DNA from: Novosphingobium sp. 9
GTDB lineage: Bacteria; Pseudomonadota; Alphaproteobacteria; Sphingomonadales; Sphingomonadaceae
NCBI RefSeq assembly: GCF_025340265.1
Contig: NZ_CP022708.1
Coordinates: forward strand, 457,501 to 521,500
Direction: 5' to 3'
Length of the DNA stretch: 64,000 nucleotides
The notes under the pieces are model-generated. The model had not been told where the DNA came from and made no database searches. It worked only from the letters and a program-made list of their open reading frames with translations. Position 1 is the stretch's first letter; the number at the start of each line of letters is the position of its first letter. This document shows, piece by piece, positions 17,073 to 26,500 of the stretch. Position numbers and translations under genes: made by a program.

Positions 17073-17579
17073 ATGAGCGATAAAACCCCGCCGGTCCTAC
17101 GCCGGCCTACCGCCGAAGATGGCCCCGCCGTCACCTCGCTGATCGCGGCCTGTGCGCCGCTCGATCCCAATTCGGCCTATTGCAACCTGCTTCAATGCAG
17201 CGATTTCGCCGACACCTGCATCGTTGCCCAGCGCGATGACGAGATCGTCGGATGGATTTCCGCCTATCGTCCGCCTTCGCACCCCGAACGGATCTTCGTC
17301 TGGCAGGTTGCCGTCGCCGCATCCGCCCGTGGCGAAGGGTTGGGCGGACGAATGCTCGACGAGCTTGTCGCGCGCCCTGCCGTGCAGGGTGCCACCACGC
17401 TGACCACCACCATCACCGAGGCCAACCCGGCCTCCTGGGCGCTGTTCGGCGCCTTTGCGCGCCGCCACGGCGCCAGCCTCTCGAAATCCGAGCGCTTCAC
17501 ACGCGCTGCGCACTTCGCCGGGGCACATGACACGGAATGGCAGGCGAGCATCGCTCCGCTGCCGTCCGCCCATACCTGA
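17073..17579 (+). CDS. ectA: L-2,4-diaminobutyrate N-gamma-acetyltransferase
   Basis: First gene of the ectoine operon, 168 residues. It acetylates L-2,4-diaminobutyrate with acetyl-CoA to N-gamma-acetyl-diaminobutyrate, the second step of ectoine synthesis in the cytoplasm. The GNAT fold is seen as LRRPTAEDGPAVTSLIAACA, then VWQVAVAASARGEGLGGRML with the acetyl-CoA-binding R-G-E-G-x-G loop, and TTTITEANPASWALFGAFAR. N-S-A-Y-C-N-L-L-Q near residue 34 is a family marker of EctA. The ATG at 17073 is preceded by GAGGG 12 bases away. ectB follows after 16 bases. Confidence 0.95.
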   Translation: MSDKTPPVLRRPTAEDGPAVTSLIAACAPLDPNSAYCNLLQCSDFADTCIVAQRDDEIVGWISAYRPPSHPERIFVWQVAVAASARGEGLGGRMLDELVARPAVQGATTLTTTITEANPASWALFGAFARRHGASLSKSERFTRAAHFAGAHDTEWQASIAPLPSAHT

Positions 17580-17595
17580 ACAGGGAAATCCCGAC

Positions 17596-18915
17596 ATGAC
17601 CAAGACCCCCATGCCGAGCGCCACCGCGCCGGATACGAAGATCTATGACCGCCGCGAATCCAAGGTTCGCAGCTACTCCCGCGCCATGCCGCGCCAGTTC
17701 GGCAAGGCGCAGGGCGTGTGGCTGCACGACGGCGAAGGCGGTCGTTATCTCGACTTTCTGTCGGGCTGCTCGTCGCTGAATTACGGCCACAACCATCCGG
17801 TGCTGAAAAAGGCCTTGATGGAGTACATCGCCAATGACGGCGTGACCCACGCGCTCGACCTGCACACCGATGCCAAGAGCGCGTTCCTGCGCGCGCTCGA
17901 AGACGTCATCCTGACCCCGCGCGGCCTCGATTATCGCGCGATGTTTACAGGCCCCACCGGCACCAACGCCGTGGAAGCTGCGATCAAGCTCGCGCGCAAG
18001 GTGACGGGCCGCGAACTGGTGGTGGCGTTCACCAACGGCTTCCACGGCATGACGCTCGGCGCACTCGCCTGCACCGGCAATGCCGGCAAGCGAGGTGGCG
18101 CGGGCGTGCCGCTCAGCCATGTCAGCCACGAGCCGTTCGACGGCTATTATGGCGAGGACGTGGACACTGCCGACCTGCTCGAACAGCGCCTTGCCGATCC
18201 GTCGAGCGGCCTCGATGCGCCTGCCGCCTTCCTCGTCGAGACGGTCCAGGGCGAAGGTGGGCTCAATGCGGCGCGGCCCGAATGGCTGCGCCGCATCGCC
18301 GCCCTTGCCAGAAAGCATGGCGCGCTGATGATCGTCGACGATATTCAGGCAGGCTGCGGGCGCACCGGCAGCTTTTTTAGCTTCGAAGGCATGGGCTTCA
18401 CGCCGGACATCGTCACCATGGCGAAGTCGCTTTCGGGCATGGGCCTGCCTTTCGCCCTCACGCTGATGCGCCCCGAACTCGACGTGTGGAGCCCCGGCGA
18501 GCACAACGGCACGTTCCGCGGCAACAACCATGCCTTCGTCACGGCAACGGCAGCGTTGCGCGAGTTCTGGGCCGATCCGGCCTTCATCGACGCCGTGGCG
18601 CGCAGGGGCAAGATCCTCGAAACGCGCCTCGATCGCATGGCCGAGCGCCATGGCCTGACCACGCGCGGCCGGGGCATGATGCGCGGCATCAACGTCGGCT
18701 CGGGCGAAGTCGCCTCGCAGATCACGTCTGCCTGCTTCGACGAAGGCCTGATCATCGAAACCAGCGGCGCGCATGACGAGATCGTCAAGGTGCTCGCCCC
18801 ACTGACCATCGAGGATGCGGTGTTCGAAGCCGGGCTCGACATTCTGGAAGAAGCGGTCGCCCAGGCGATCGCGCCGGTCAAACGCGCACTGCCGAAAATC
18901 GGCGTCGCCGCCTGA
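17596..18915 (+). CDS. ectB: L-2,4-diaminobutyrate-2-oxoglutarate aminotransferase
   Basis: A 439-residue PLP-dependent class III aminotransferase. It converts aspartate-beta-semialdehyde plus glutamate to L-2,4-diaminobutyrate, committing carbon to ectoine. Seen are FLSGCSSLNYGHNHPVLKKA, the cofactor phosphate region TGPTGTNAVEAAIKLARKVT, the Asp pair in LMIVDDIQAGCGRTGSFF (Asp248/249) and the Schiff-base lysine Lys277 in TMAKSLSGMGLP. Length is normal for EctB (about 420-440). The start at 17596 is the first ATG after the ectA stop. It sits between ectA and ectC in canonical order. Confidence 0.96.
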   Translation: MTKTPMPSATAPDTKIYDRRESKVRSYSRAMPRQFGKAQGVWLHDGEGGRYLDFLSGCSSLNYGHNHPVLKKALMEYIANDGVTHALDLHTDAKSAFLRALEDVILTPRGLDYRAMFTGPTGTNAVEAAIKLARKVTGRELVVAFTNGFHGMTLGALACTGNAGKRGGAGVPLSHVSHEPFDGYYGEDVDTADLLEQRLADPSSGLDAPAAFLVETVQGEGGLNAARPEWLRRIAALARKHGALMIVDDIQAGCGRTGSFFSFEGMGFTPDIVTMAKSLSGMGLPFALTLMRPELDVWSPGEHNGTFRGNNHAFVTATAALREFWADPAFIDAVARRGKILETRLDRMAERHGLTTRGRGMMRGINVGSGEVASQITSACFDEGLIIETSGAHDEIVKVLAPLTIEDAVFEAGLDILEEAVAQAIAPVKRALPKIGVAA

Positions 18916-18945
18916 TCCTCCGCTCAAGTTCAAGGAATTAAATAT

Positions 18946-19350
18946 ATGATCGTTCGCAATCTCGCCGAAATCCGCACGTCCGACCGTCACGTTGAATCCA
19001 AGGGCTGGCACTCCGATCGTCTGCTGCTCAAGGACGACAAGATGGGCTTCTCGTTCCACGTCACGACCATGTTCGCGGGCGAGGAACTGCACATGCATTA
19101 CCAGAACCATCTCGAAGCGGTGCTGGTGATGCAGGGCGAAGGCACCATCGAGGATCTGGGCACCGGGCTTACCCATGAACTCAAGCCGGGCATCATGTAT
19201 GCGCTCAACGCCAACGACAAGCACATCGTGCGTCCCGTGCAGGACATCGTTTGCGCCTGCGTGTTCAACCCGCCGGTAACGGGCCGCGAAGTCCACGACG
19301 AGAACGGTGCCTACCCCGCAGATACGAGCGAACCCGCGCTCGCGGACTGA
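18946..19350 (+). CDS. ectC: L-ectoine synthase
   Basis: A 134-residue cupin enzyme that cyclises N-gamma-acetyl-diaminobutyrate to ectoine with loss of water. Family landmarks are MIVRNLAEI at the start, [20 protein letters not shown], the metal-binding cupin block [20 protein letters not shown], and [20 protein letters not shown]. Length matches the usual 125-140. It lies 30 bases after ectB and 18 bases before ectD. Confidence 0.97.
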   Translation: MIVRNLAEIRTSDRHVESKGWHSDRLLLKDDKMGFSFHVTTMFAGEELHMHYQNHLEAVLVMQGEGTIEDLGTGLTHELKPGIMYALNANDKHIVRPVQDIVCACVFNPPVTGREVHDENGAYPADTSEPALAD

Positions 19351-19368
19351 GGAGAAAGGGGGCACGAG

Positions 19369-20295
19369 ATGCACGACCACTACCCCACCCGCAGCACCGA
19401 CAGCGACGCTGGCGAGCCTCGTCTGCTGCCGCGCGCCGAGCCCGTCGCCCACCGGGCATGGCAGCCGGGCGCACCGCTGAGCGCAGAACAGATCGCCCGC
19501 TTTGATCGCGACGGCTATCTCGTGCTGGACGCGGTATTGTCCGAGGCGGAGATAGCCGCGCTACAGGCAGAAACCGGACGTCTGCTGGGCGATCCGGGCA
19601 GCCTCAAGGACGAAACCGTCATTGCCGAGCCGGGCAGTCGCGAAATCCGCTCGATCTTCGAAATTCACGAACAGAGCGAGATGATGCTGCGCCTTGCCGC
19701 AGACGAGCGGCTGGCAGGCGTTGCGCGCTACCTGCTCGACGATGAGGTCTACCTCCACCAGTCCCGGCTGAACTACAAGCCGGGGTTCAGGGGCAAGGCG
19801 TTCCATTGGCATTCGGACTTCGAGACGTGGCATGCCGAGGACGGCATGCCGCGCATGCGCGCCCTGTCGATGTCGGTGCTGCTGGCGGAAAACACGCCGC
19901 ACAACGGCCCCCTGATGGTGATACCCGGATCGCAGCACGTATTCGTCGGCTGTGCGGGCGAAACCCCGCACGACCATTACAAGGCGTCGCTTCGCAAGCA
20001 GGAGTATGGCGTGCCCGACGAGGATACGCTGGCCGAACTCGCGCACCGTCAGGGCATCGTCTCGCTGACGGGCAAGCCCGGAACGGTGATCGTGTTCGAC
20101 TGCAACACGATGCATGGCTCGAACGGGAACATCACCCCGTTTCCGCGCGCCAATGCCTTCTTCGTCTACAACGCGATGAGCAACCGACTTGAGGCGCCGT
20201 TCGCCGCGAAGATTGCGCGCCCGGACTTCATCGCGGCGCGCGACGCGAAACCATTACGCGCCGTCACCGGCATGCTTGAAGGAGCGAGCGCATGA
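19369..20295 (+). CDS. ectD: Ectoine 5-hydroxylase
   Basis: A 308-residue Fe(II)/2-oxoglutarate dioxygenase (PhyH superfamily) that hydroxylates ectoine to 5-hydroxyectoine. The EctD signature FHWHSDFETWHAEDGMP supplies iron ligands His148 and Asp150, and His249 in CNTMHGSNGN is the distal ligand. DRDGYLVLD and YLHQSRLNYKPGFRGKAFHW are also typical. Its presence shows the strain can make hydroxyectoine, usually linked to heat, drying or stationary-phase stress. The ask gene starts inside the ectD stop (ATGA overlap), so the two are translationally coupled. Confidence 0.96.
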   Translation: MHDHYPTRSTDSDAGEPRLLPRAEPVAHRAWQPGAPLSAEQIARFDRDGYLVLDAVLSEAEIAALQAETGRLLGDPGSLKDETVIAEPGSREIRSIFEIHEQSEMMLRLAADERLAGVARYLLDDEVYLHQSRLNYKPGFRGKAFHWHSDFETWHAEDGMPRMRALSMSVLLAENTPHNGPLMVIPGSQHVFVGCAGETPHDHYKASLRKQEYGVPDEDTLAELAHRQGIVSLTGKPGTVIVFDCNTMHGSNGNITPFPRANAFFVYNAMSNRLEAPFAAKIARPDFIAARDAKPLRAVTGMLEGASA

Positions 20296-21734
20296 TCCCC
20301 CATTCCGTTGAAAAGATCGGCGGCACGTCGATGGCCGCGACGTCCACCGTGTTCGACAATGTCCTGATCGCCGGACGCGAAGGCGCGGATCTCTACAACC
20401 GCATCTTCGTCGTATCCGCCTATGCCGGGATGACCGACCTGCTGCTGGAGCACAAGAAGTCGGGCAAGCCCGGCGTGCATGCGCACTTCATTCGCAACGA
20501 GACACCCGGCGACTGGCGGTCTGCCCTTGCCGACGTCATGGGCGCGATGTGGGCGCGCAATGCCGAGATGTTCGACCGCGCTGACAGCCGCCGCGAGGCG
20601 GACGCGTTCGTCGCCGCACGGATTGCTGCGCTCGAGGCCTGCCTCGACGATCTCGATCGCCTTCGCGCTCACGGCCGGTTCTGCCTGAAAGAGCAGATGA
20701 CGACCGTGCGCGAGATGCTGGCCGGGCTGGGCGAGGCGCATTCCGCCCATTCGACCGCGCTGATGCTGCGCGATCGGGGCGTGGATGCCGTATTCGTCGA
20801 TCTGACGCTGTGGGATCACGAGGACATGCGCAGCCTCGATGGGCGGATCGAGGAAGCGCTTGGTCCGATCGACCTTGCCACGCAGATGCCCATCGTCACC
20901 GGCTATGCCGGGTGCGAAGGCGGCATGGTGCGCCGCTACGCCCGTGGCTACTCGGAAATGACGTTCTCGCGCATTGCCGTGCTGACGCAGGCGCGCGAGG
21001 CGATCATACATAAGGAGTTCCATCTCTCCAGCGCCGATCCTCGTGTGGTCGGAGAGCAGGTGGCGCGCAAGATCGGGCGGACCAACTACGACGTCGCCGA
21101 CCAGCTTGCGAACCTGGGCATGGAAGCGATCCACCCGCGCGCCGGGCGAGGACTGCGCCAGTCGGGCATTCCGCTCAGGGTACGCAACACCTTCGACAGG
21201 CACGACGACGGTACGCTGATCTGCGGTGATTACGCCTCCGAGGCACCGCGGGTGGAAATCGTCACCGGCCTGTCCTCGGTGCAGGCGCTGCAGGTGTTCG
21301 AGCAGGACATGGTGGGCGAGAAGGGCTACGACGCGGCGATCCTCGATACCCTCGCCCGGCATGGCGCCTGGATCGTCAGCAAGAGCTCGAACGCCAATAC
21401 CATCACGCATTACCTGTCCGGCACCGATGCGAAGCAGATGGCCGCCATCGTCGCCGATATCGAAGCGAAGTGGCCCGGCGCGACCGTAACCATACAGCCG
21501 GTGGCGATGGTATCGGTGATCGGCAGCGACCTCAACGAGCCGGGTCTGGTCCCGCGCGCGCTGCTGGCCCTGGCGCAGGCGGGGATCGGTATGATCGCCA
21601 TGCAGCACCAGATTCGCAACGTCGACGTGCAGTTCATCGTCGCGGTGGAGGACTTCGATCCGGCCGTGCGGGTACTGCATCAGGCGCTGGTCGAAGGTGC
21701 CGAGGCCACGCCACGGCAACGCGAGGCGGCCTGA
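20292..21734 (+). CDS. ask: Ectoine-specific aspartate kinase
   Basis: A 480-residue aspartokinase of the type dedicated to ectoine operons (Ask_ect). It phosphorylates aspartate to start the route to aspartate-beta-semialdehyde and is generally held to escape feedback control by lysine and threonine. Seen are VEKIGGTSM at the N-terminus (the kinase K-x-G-G-T-S motif), MPIVTGYAGCEGGMVRRYAR, FSRIAVLTQAREAIIHKEFH and a C-terminal ACT-like region (VSVIGSDLNEPGLVPRALLA, IAMQHQIRNVDVQFIVA). It overlaps ectD by four bases and completes ectABCD-ask. Confidence 0.94.
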   Translation: MIPHSVEKIGGTSMAATSTVFDNVLIAGREGADLYNRIFVVSAYAGMTDLLLEHKKSGKPGVHAHFIRNETPGDWRSALADVMGAMWARNAEMFDRADSRREADAFVAARIAALEACLDDLDRLRAHGRFCLKEQMTTVREMLAGLGEAHSAHSTALMLRDRGVDAVFVDLTLWDHEDMRSLDGRIEEALGPIDLATQMPIVTGYAGCEGGMVRRYARGYSEMTFSRIAVLTQAREAIIHKEFHLSSADPRVVGEQVARKIGRTNYDVADQLANLGMEAIHPRAGRGLRQSGIPLRVRNTFDRHDDGTLICGDYASEAPRVEIVTGLSSVQALQVFEQDMVGEKGYDAAILDTLARHGAWIVSKSSNANTITHYLSGTDAKQMAAIVADIEAKWPGATVTIQPVAMVSVIGSDLNEPGLVPRALLALAQAGIGMIAMQHQIRNVDVQFIVAVEDFDPAVRVLHQALVEGAEATPRQREAA

Positions 21735-21770
21735 CGTTCGCGTGCTGAGTACCAGCTACTTACGCGTGCC

Positions 21771-23042
21771 ATGCTGAACGCCATCCTTCCCGTGCGAAGC
21801 CTGCTGCTCGCCATCTTCATGCTGATGGCGGGCGGCGGCTTCATGAACACACTGGTCAGCGTGCGACTGGAGCGCGCGGGAAGCGGCACGATGGCGATCG
21901 GCCTTGTCGGCACGGCCTATTTCGCCGGGCTTGTCGCCGGATCTATACGCGCGCCTGCGCTGCTGCGCCGGATCGGCCATATTCGCGCTTTCGCCGCATT
22001 CGTCGCGGTGCTGAGTGCCAGCATGCTGGCCTATGCCCTCCATCGCGATGCTGTGTTCTGGGGGCTCCTGCGCTTCACCGACGGGATATGCCTCGCGGGC
22101 ATTTACGTCTGTCTCGAAAGCTGGCTCGGCGAGCGTTCCGAGGGCGCGGCGCGCGGCAGTGTTCTCGCGGGCTACATGATCGCGCTCTATGGCGGGCAGG
22201 CGATAGGCCAGTTCACGCTCAACCTGGGCGGCCCCGGCGCGGCGATGCCCCTGCTGGCCGGGGCCATTCTCGTCTCGCTGGCGGCGGTCCCCGTGGCGTT
22301 GACCCGCATTGCGGCACCTGCACCGGGCGAGGAATCCTCGCTTCCGTTTCGCGAACTCTACGCCATATCCCCGCTGGGGATTGTCGGCGCCTTGCTGACC
22401 GGCGTGATGCTGGGCGCATTCTATGCGATGGGCGCGGTCTACGCCCGACGTTCGGGTCTGGACCTGTCGGCGACGGCACTGTTCATGAGCGTGGTCATCC
22501 TGGGCGGCGTTGCGCTGCAATGGCCGCTGGGTCGGCTGTCCGACCGGATGGACCGACGCAAGGTGATCGTCATCGGCTTCGCAGGGACGCTGGCCGCCAG
22601 TCTCGCGATTGCCCTGACGAGCGGCGTGCTGCTCTTGATGATCTTTGGCGCCCTGTTCGGTGGCCTGAGCTTCTCCCTGTATCCCTTGTGTGTGGCGCAT
22701 ACCAACGATCACCTCGTCCCCGAGCAGCGCATCGCGGCCAGCGGAGGGCTTGTGCTGCTCTATTCGCTGGGCGCGGCCATCGGCCCCGCGCTCGGCGCGG
22801 CGGCGATGACCTTGCTGGATACCGCAGGCCTGTTCCTGTTTATCGCCCTGTGCGCCGGTGCTGCACTTGCTTTCGGGCTGTGGCGACAGATCCGTTCGCA
22901 GCCTGTGCCCGCCCACTCTCAGGAGACCTATGTCGTGCTGCCCCGGACAACGCCGATGTCTGCCGCGCTCGATCCGGTAGCTGCCGAGGAAAGCTCGGAC
23001 CGCGGAAACTCCGGACGACTGGAGCCCCGGCAACCGGCCTGA
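21771..23042 (+). CDS. MFS transporter (YcaD-like), downstream of the ectoine operon
   Basis: A 423-residue inner-membrane protein with about 12 helices. It starts with SLLLAIFMLMAGGGFMNTLV, has the motif-A-like loop LSDRMDRRKVIVIGF between the sixth and seventh helices region, and FSLYPLCVAHTNDHLVPEQR. This resembles YcaD-type MFS proteins. A hydrophilic tail of about 40 residues ends the protein. It begins 36 bases after ask on the same strand and may be co-transcribed. Transport of ectoine has not been shown for this family, so any role in osmolyte movement is inference. No terminator was recognised after it. Confidence 0.85.
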   Translation: MLNAILPVRSLLLAIFMLMAGGGFMNTLVSVRLERAGSGTMAIGLVGTAYFAGLVAGSIRAPALLRRIGHIRAFAAFVAVLSASMLAYALHRDAVFWGLLRFTDGICLAGIYVCLESWLGERSEGAARGSVLAGYMIALYGGQAIGQFTLNLGGPGAAMPLLAGAILVSLAAVPVALTRIAAPAPGEESSLPFRELYAISPLGIVGALLTGVMLGAFYAMGAVYARRSGLDLSATALFMSVVILGGVALQWPLGRLSDRMDRRKVIVIGFAGTLAASLAIALTSGVLLLMIFGALFGGLSFSLYPLCVAHTNDHLVPEQRIAASGGLVLLYSLGAAIGPALGAAAMTLLDTAGLFLFIALCAGAALAFGLWRQIRSQPVPAHSQETYVVLPRTTPMSAALDPVAAEESSDRGNSGRLEPRQPA

Positions 23043-23515
23043 ATGCATCCGCCGTGCGGCGCAGGACTCGCTTCAGCGCCTCAGCATCGCTCGGGGCACG
23101 GCAAGGTAATCGATGGTAGGTAACTATGCGCCTACCCTGTCCGGAATCGCCCTTCTCGCGTGCAAGTGACATTAATCATCGTAAAATGGACAAAATTCGC
23201 ACCCTTGACGATTGTGACCGTGCGCCACGCCCGATCGTGGCACTTGCGACCGAGCACCCCGTCTGAGGCGTGTGTGCGAAAATGTGATCGCCAGTCCGGC
23301 GGTGCCGGTCACGCTGGAGGGGATGGCAACGCAGCTCCATGTCACCGGCTGTACTCTGGCAAGGATGTTCTTCCGGGAATACCACTGGCAGATCTCGTCG
23401 CGTAAGTTCCATGTCGATCCCTTAATGACCGTCCAACTGGTGTCTGGGGGAAGGCGAAAATAGCCCAATTCTTTGGGAAACCGCCAGGGTTGGTACTTCG
23501 GTGCGCCAGAATGTG
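23043..23515 (+). other. Gene-poor stretch with an AraC-like fragment
   Basis: This stretch of about 470 bases between the MFS gene and the terminator at 23516 holds no intact gene. At 23272-23463 a 63-codon open frame contains TLEGMATQLHVTGCTLARMF, which resembles the first half of an AraC-type DNA-binding domain. The rest appears to be neutral sequence. Confidence 0.5.
23272..23463 (+). pseudogene. Possible AraC-family regulator fragment
   Basis: The frame reads PVTLEGMATQLHVTGCTLAR followed by MFFREYHWQ, close to the first HTH of AraC proteins (TL-x-x-M-A-x-x-L-H-V-S-x-x-T-L-x-R-x-F). The second HTH and any N-terminal sensing domain are missing. Upstream sequence gives no continuation in any frame that I could read. 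It is probably a truncated relic; chance similarity is possible given its length. Confidence 0.4.
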
Positions 23516-23549
23516 AAAAGCCGCCCGCTTTGGTGTGCGGGCGGCTTTT
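23516..23549 (-). terminator. Strong bidirectional hairpin terminator
   Basis: Perfect 13-base arms AAAAGCCGCCCGC and GCGGGCGGCTTTT surround an 8-base loop. The stem carries A and T tails on both sides, so it can work in both directions. It lies 31 bases beyond the stop codon of the giant nuclease gene at 23581 and most likely ends that transcript. Confidence 0.9.
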
Positions 23550-23580
23550 CCTGTTATCCTTTTCTGCGTCGTATTCGAGA

Positions 23581-26500
23581 TTAGCCGTGCAGTACCAAAG
23601 CCTCTGGGATCGGATGCGCCACTGCTACGGCCTCGACATTCAGGATGACGTCCTGGAAATCGTTGTCGGATGTGCTGCCTGAACGCACCAGATCTTCGAA
23701 GCCGATGCGGATGTCGCCGGAGCCGTCCGAGGCAACGCCGGACAGGACGTGTTGTGCGCCATCCGAGTTGGCTGCAGCGGATGTCGAGAAGAACGTGGTC
23801 GCCCCCGAGATCACCGAGCCGTTGTCGGCGAGGGCATAGTGGCCATTTTGTTCGACGATCGAGAGGTTGTCGCTGCTGAGTTGGCCGGAACTCAGCGACT
23901 TGGCGCCGTCCTGCACCAGGAAGAAGCCCAGATCGTGACCGGCTTCAACGCCATCGACGGTGATCGTGCCGCCATTCTTGGCGTCGGCCACGATTATGCG
24001 CACATCGCTGATCTCGCCGGTAGCGGTATCGATTTCGTAGACGCCGATGGTGTTGTGGTAAGCCGCACCGCTGGCGGCTTCCACGGAGACCTCGAAGCTG
24101 TCCGAGGTGTCGCCGTTGAGGTAGGCTTGGTTGACGATGCCGTTGATCGCGCTTTCGGATACGGCGGTCTTGTCGCTGAGTTCGGTAAGGTACTCATTGA
24201 ACGTCAGAATGCTGTCGGTGCCCGAATGGGCTACCATCAGATCGCCACCCGAAAGCCCGGCACCGAGCGTGAACGAGCCGTCCTCGAATACGACCGATGT
24301 GCCGGAAACCGTGAAGTCCCCGCGATGCACGTCGCTGCCGGCAATGACAATGCGATCGTCCACACCGAAATCGGTGATCGTATCGCCCAGCAGATCGGCG
24401 AGCAGGCTGTGAACTTCGTCATGGCCCGTGCCGAGCGTGATCGTGTCGTTGCCAGGACCACCGTCGATGACGTCATCGCCTGCGCCGCCGTCGATCACGT
24501 CCGCACCGTCGCCGCCCGTCAACGTATCGTTGCCGCTGGTGCCGGAGATCGGTTCCGCCACGTCCGTAACGTTCAGTGTAATCGATGATGTGGTAGCGTG
24601 GCCTGCCTGATCCGTGGCGGTGATGGCCAGCGTGATGCTGCGCTCAACCTCGTAATCGATCACGGCACCTGCTGCGACCACGAGTTGGTTGTTCTGGATG
24701 ACAAAGCGCTCGTCGTCACTCGCCAGCGTGAAGGTGATGGTGTCCCCTTCGTCGGGATCATGGCCGTCGAGCGTTCCGATCACCGTTCCGGCAGCTGCGT
24801 TCTCGGCGACCGAGGTGTTGTCGATGGTGACTTCCTCCGGCGCCGAGTTGGCTGCCGTACCCGGAATGTAGAGCGTCGCCACCACCTGATCATGGTCGGT
24901 GATGATCTGGGTCTCCTGCTCCGCATTGACGTGCACCACGTCGAACGAGGCACCGTCCACCAGATTGTCGCTGACCACGATGTTGTCGAAAGCCTGCGAT
25001 GCGCCTTCATAGAGGTAGGAGTAGCGCTCTTCCTCGGGCAGCAGGGTGTAGAGGTTGGTGAGCTGCCCGTCGTTGGTCAGGGTGCTCAGCGCATCCTCGT
25101 AATAGTAGCCGTTGAAGTCACCCATCACCGCGATCTTGGCGTCCGGGTTCTCGGCTTGCAGCGCGTCGGTATAGGCCTTGATCGCCTCGGCCTGCGCGGT
25201 GCGCGACGTGTCGCCGGCCTGCACCGGGGCTGCGTATCGCCCCAGGCGAGGTCCGAGCCGCCGCGCGAGGTGGAGTGCACGTCGACGATCGTGACCGTTT
25301 CGCCGTTGAAGGTGAATTCGGCCGCCAGCGGACTGCGGCTGCCGACGAAGGCATCGCCGGGGACCAGCTCGGCGCTGCCCTCGACATAGTCGACCCGATC
25401 GGGATTGTAGAGGATGCCGTTGCGGATATTGCCGCCCGGCTCACCGCCGGTGGTGCCCGCTGCGGTCGGCGCGACCTCGACGTAGACATAGGTGGGGCCG
25501 CCTGCCGCCACGATGGCATCGATGATCTTCTGAGCCGTGGCCGCACCCGACAGGTCGGTGCCGCTGCCGGCGCCGTCCGCATCCTGAATCTCCTGAAGCG
25601 AGATGATGTCCGGCGTGCCGAGGTGGTTGACGATCTCGTCGCCGATGGCGTCGAACTTCTCCTGCGGATCGGTCGGATCGGCATTCTCGACGTTGAAGCT
25701 GGCGACGGACAGGTGTGTATCGTCCCCGGCCAGTTCGGTAACTTCCTTGGTCGTCGTCTTGTCGACCACCGTCGTCACGTCTTGCGTCGGGATAACCTCG
25801 TAGGAGTTGTAATAGCTCATGATGCCGGTGACATCACCCAGCACATCGCCCAGCGAGTGGTCGGTGTTGGTCGAGGCATGCACTGTGCTGTCGGTGTAGA
25901 TCTCGATCCGCTCGGGGTTCTGGTCGTCGGCGGAGAAGGTGATGCCACCGCGCTCGTTCATGCCGGTGGCGCCTTCGCCCTGCGAGGCGACGACGTAGGT
26001 CACGTTGCCGTCGCTGGGCGCGACCACGATCGGCTGCTCCACGGTGACGAGCATGCCTTCGAGCGATTCGTAGAAATCGATACCGTCCGTACCGGGATCG
26101 TACGAGGTGAGGCCATCGTCATCGATCACCTGCGTGGGCGGCAGGATACCGTCCACGCCGATCACCGTCGCGGCGGGCAGGTCGTTGCCTTGCGAGATCA
26201 CGGTGACATCGGATGAGGCGATCTCGGTTACGGTCAGTGAGCCGGTGGCGGGCTGGTATTCGTCCACGACGCCCGAAACCGAAACCGCATCGCCGATGGC
26301 GACGGTCGGGGCGGAGCCGACATAGACCTGGATGGCATCCGAGGCGCCCGTCTCGCGGTGGCTGGTCGGGTCCTGTATCCAGAAACTGTCGTCGCTGATC
26401 GCGGTGACGATACCGGTCGTCGTCACGGTCTGGTCGACATAGGCCGAGGTGTGGCCCGCGCCCTGGATCTGGTAGATCGCGAGTTCGACCGGATCGTCGT

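Noticed and set aside
17497..19452. A 651-codon open frame on the minus strand through ectB and ectC
   Set aside because: It is a shadow of the plus-strand ect genes in high-G+C DNA; it shows no family motif, while the plus-strand frames carry full EctB and EctC signatures.
20166..21719. A 517-codon minus-strand frame opposite ask
   Set aside because: Antisense shadow of a well-supported aspartokinase; composition is rich in His, Arg and Gly with no motifs.
25200..25260. Programmed ribosomal frameshift in the nuclease gene
   Set aside because: No slippery heptamer with a following stem was seen, and eight other unrelated genes show the same one-base loss, so a sequence error is the simpler explanation.
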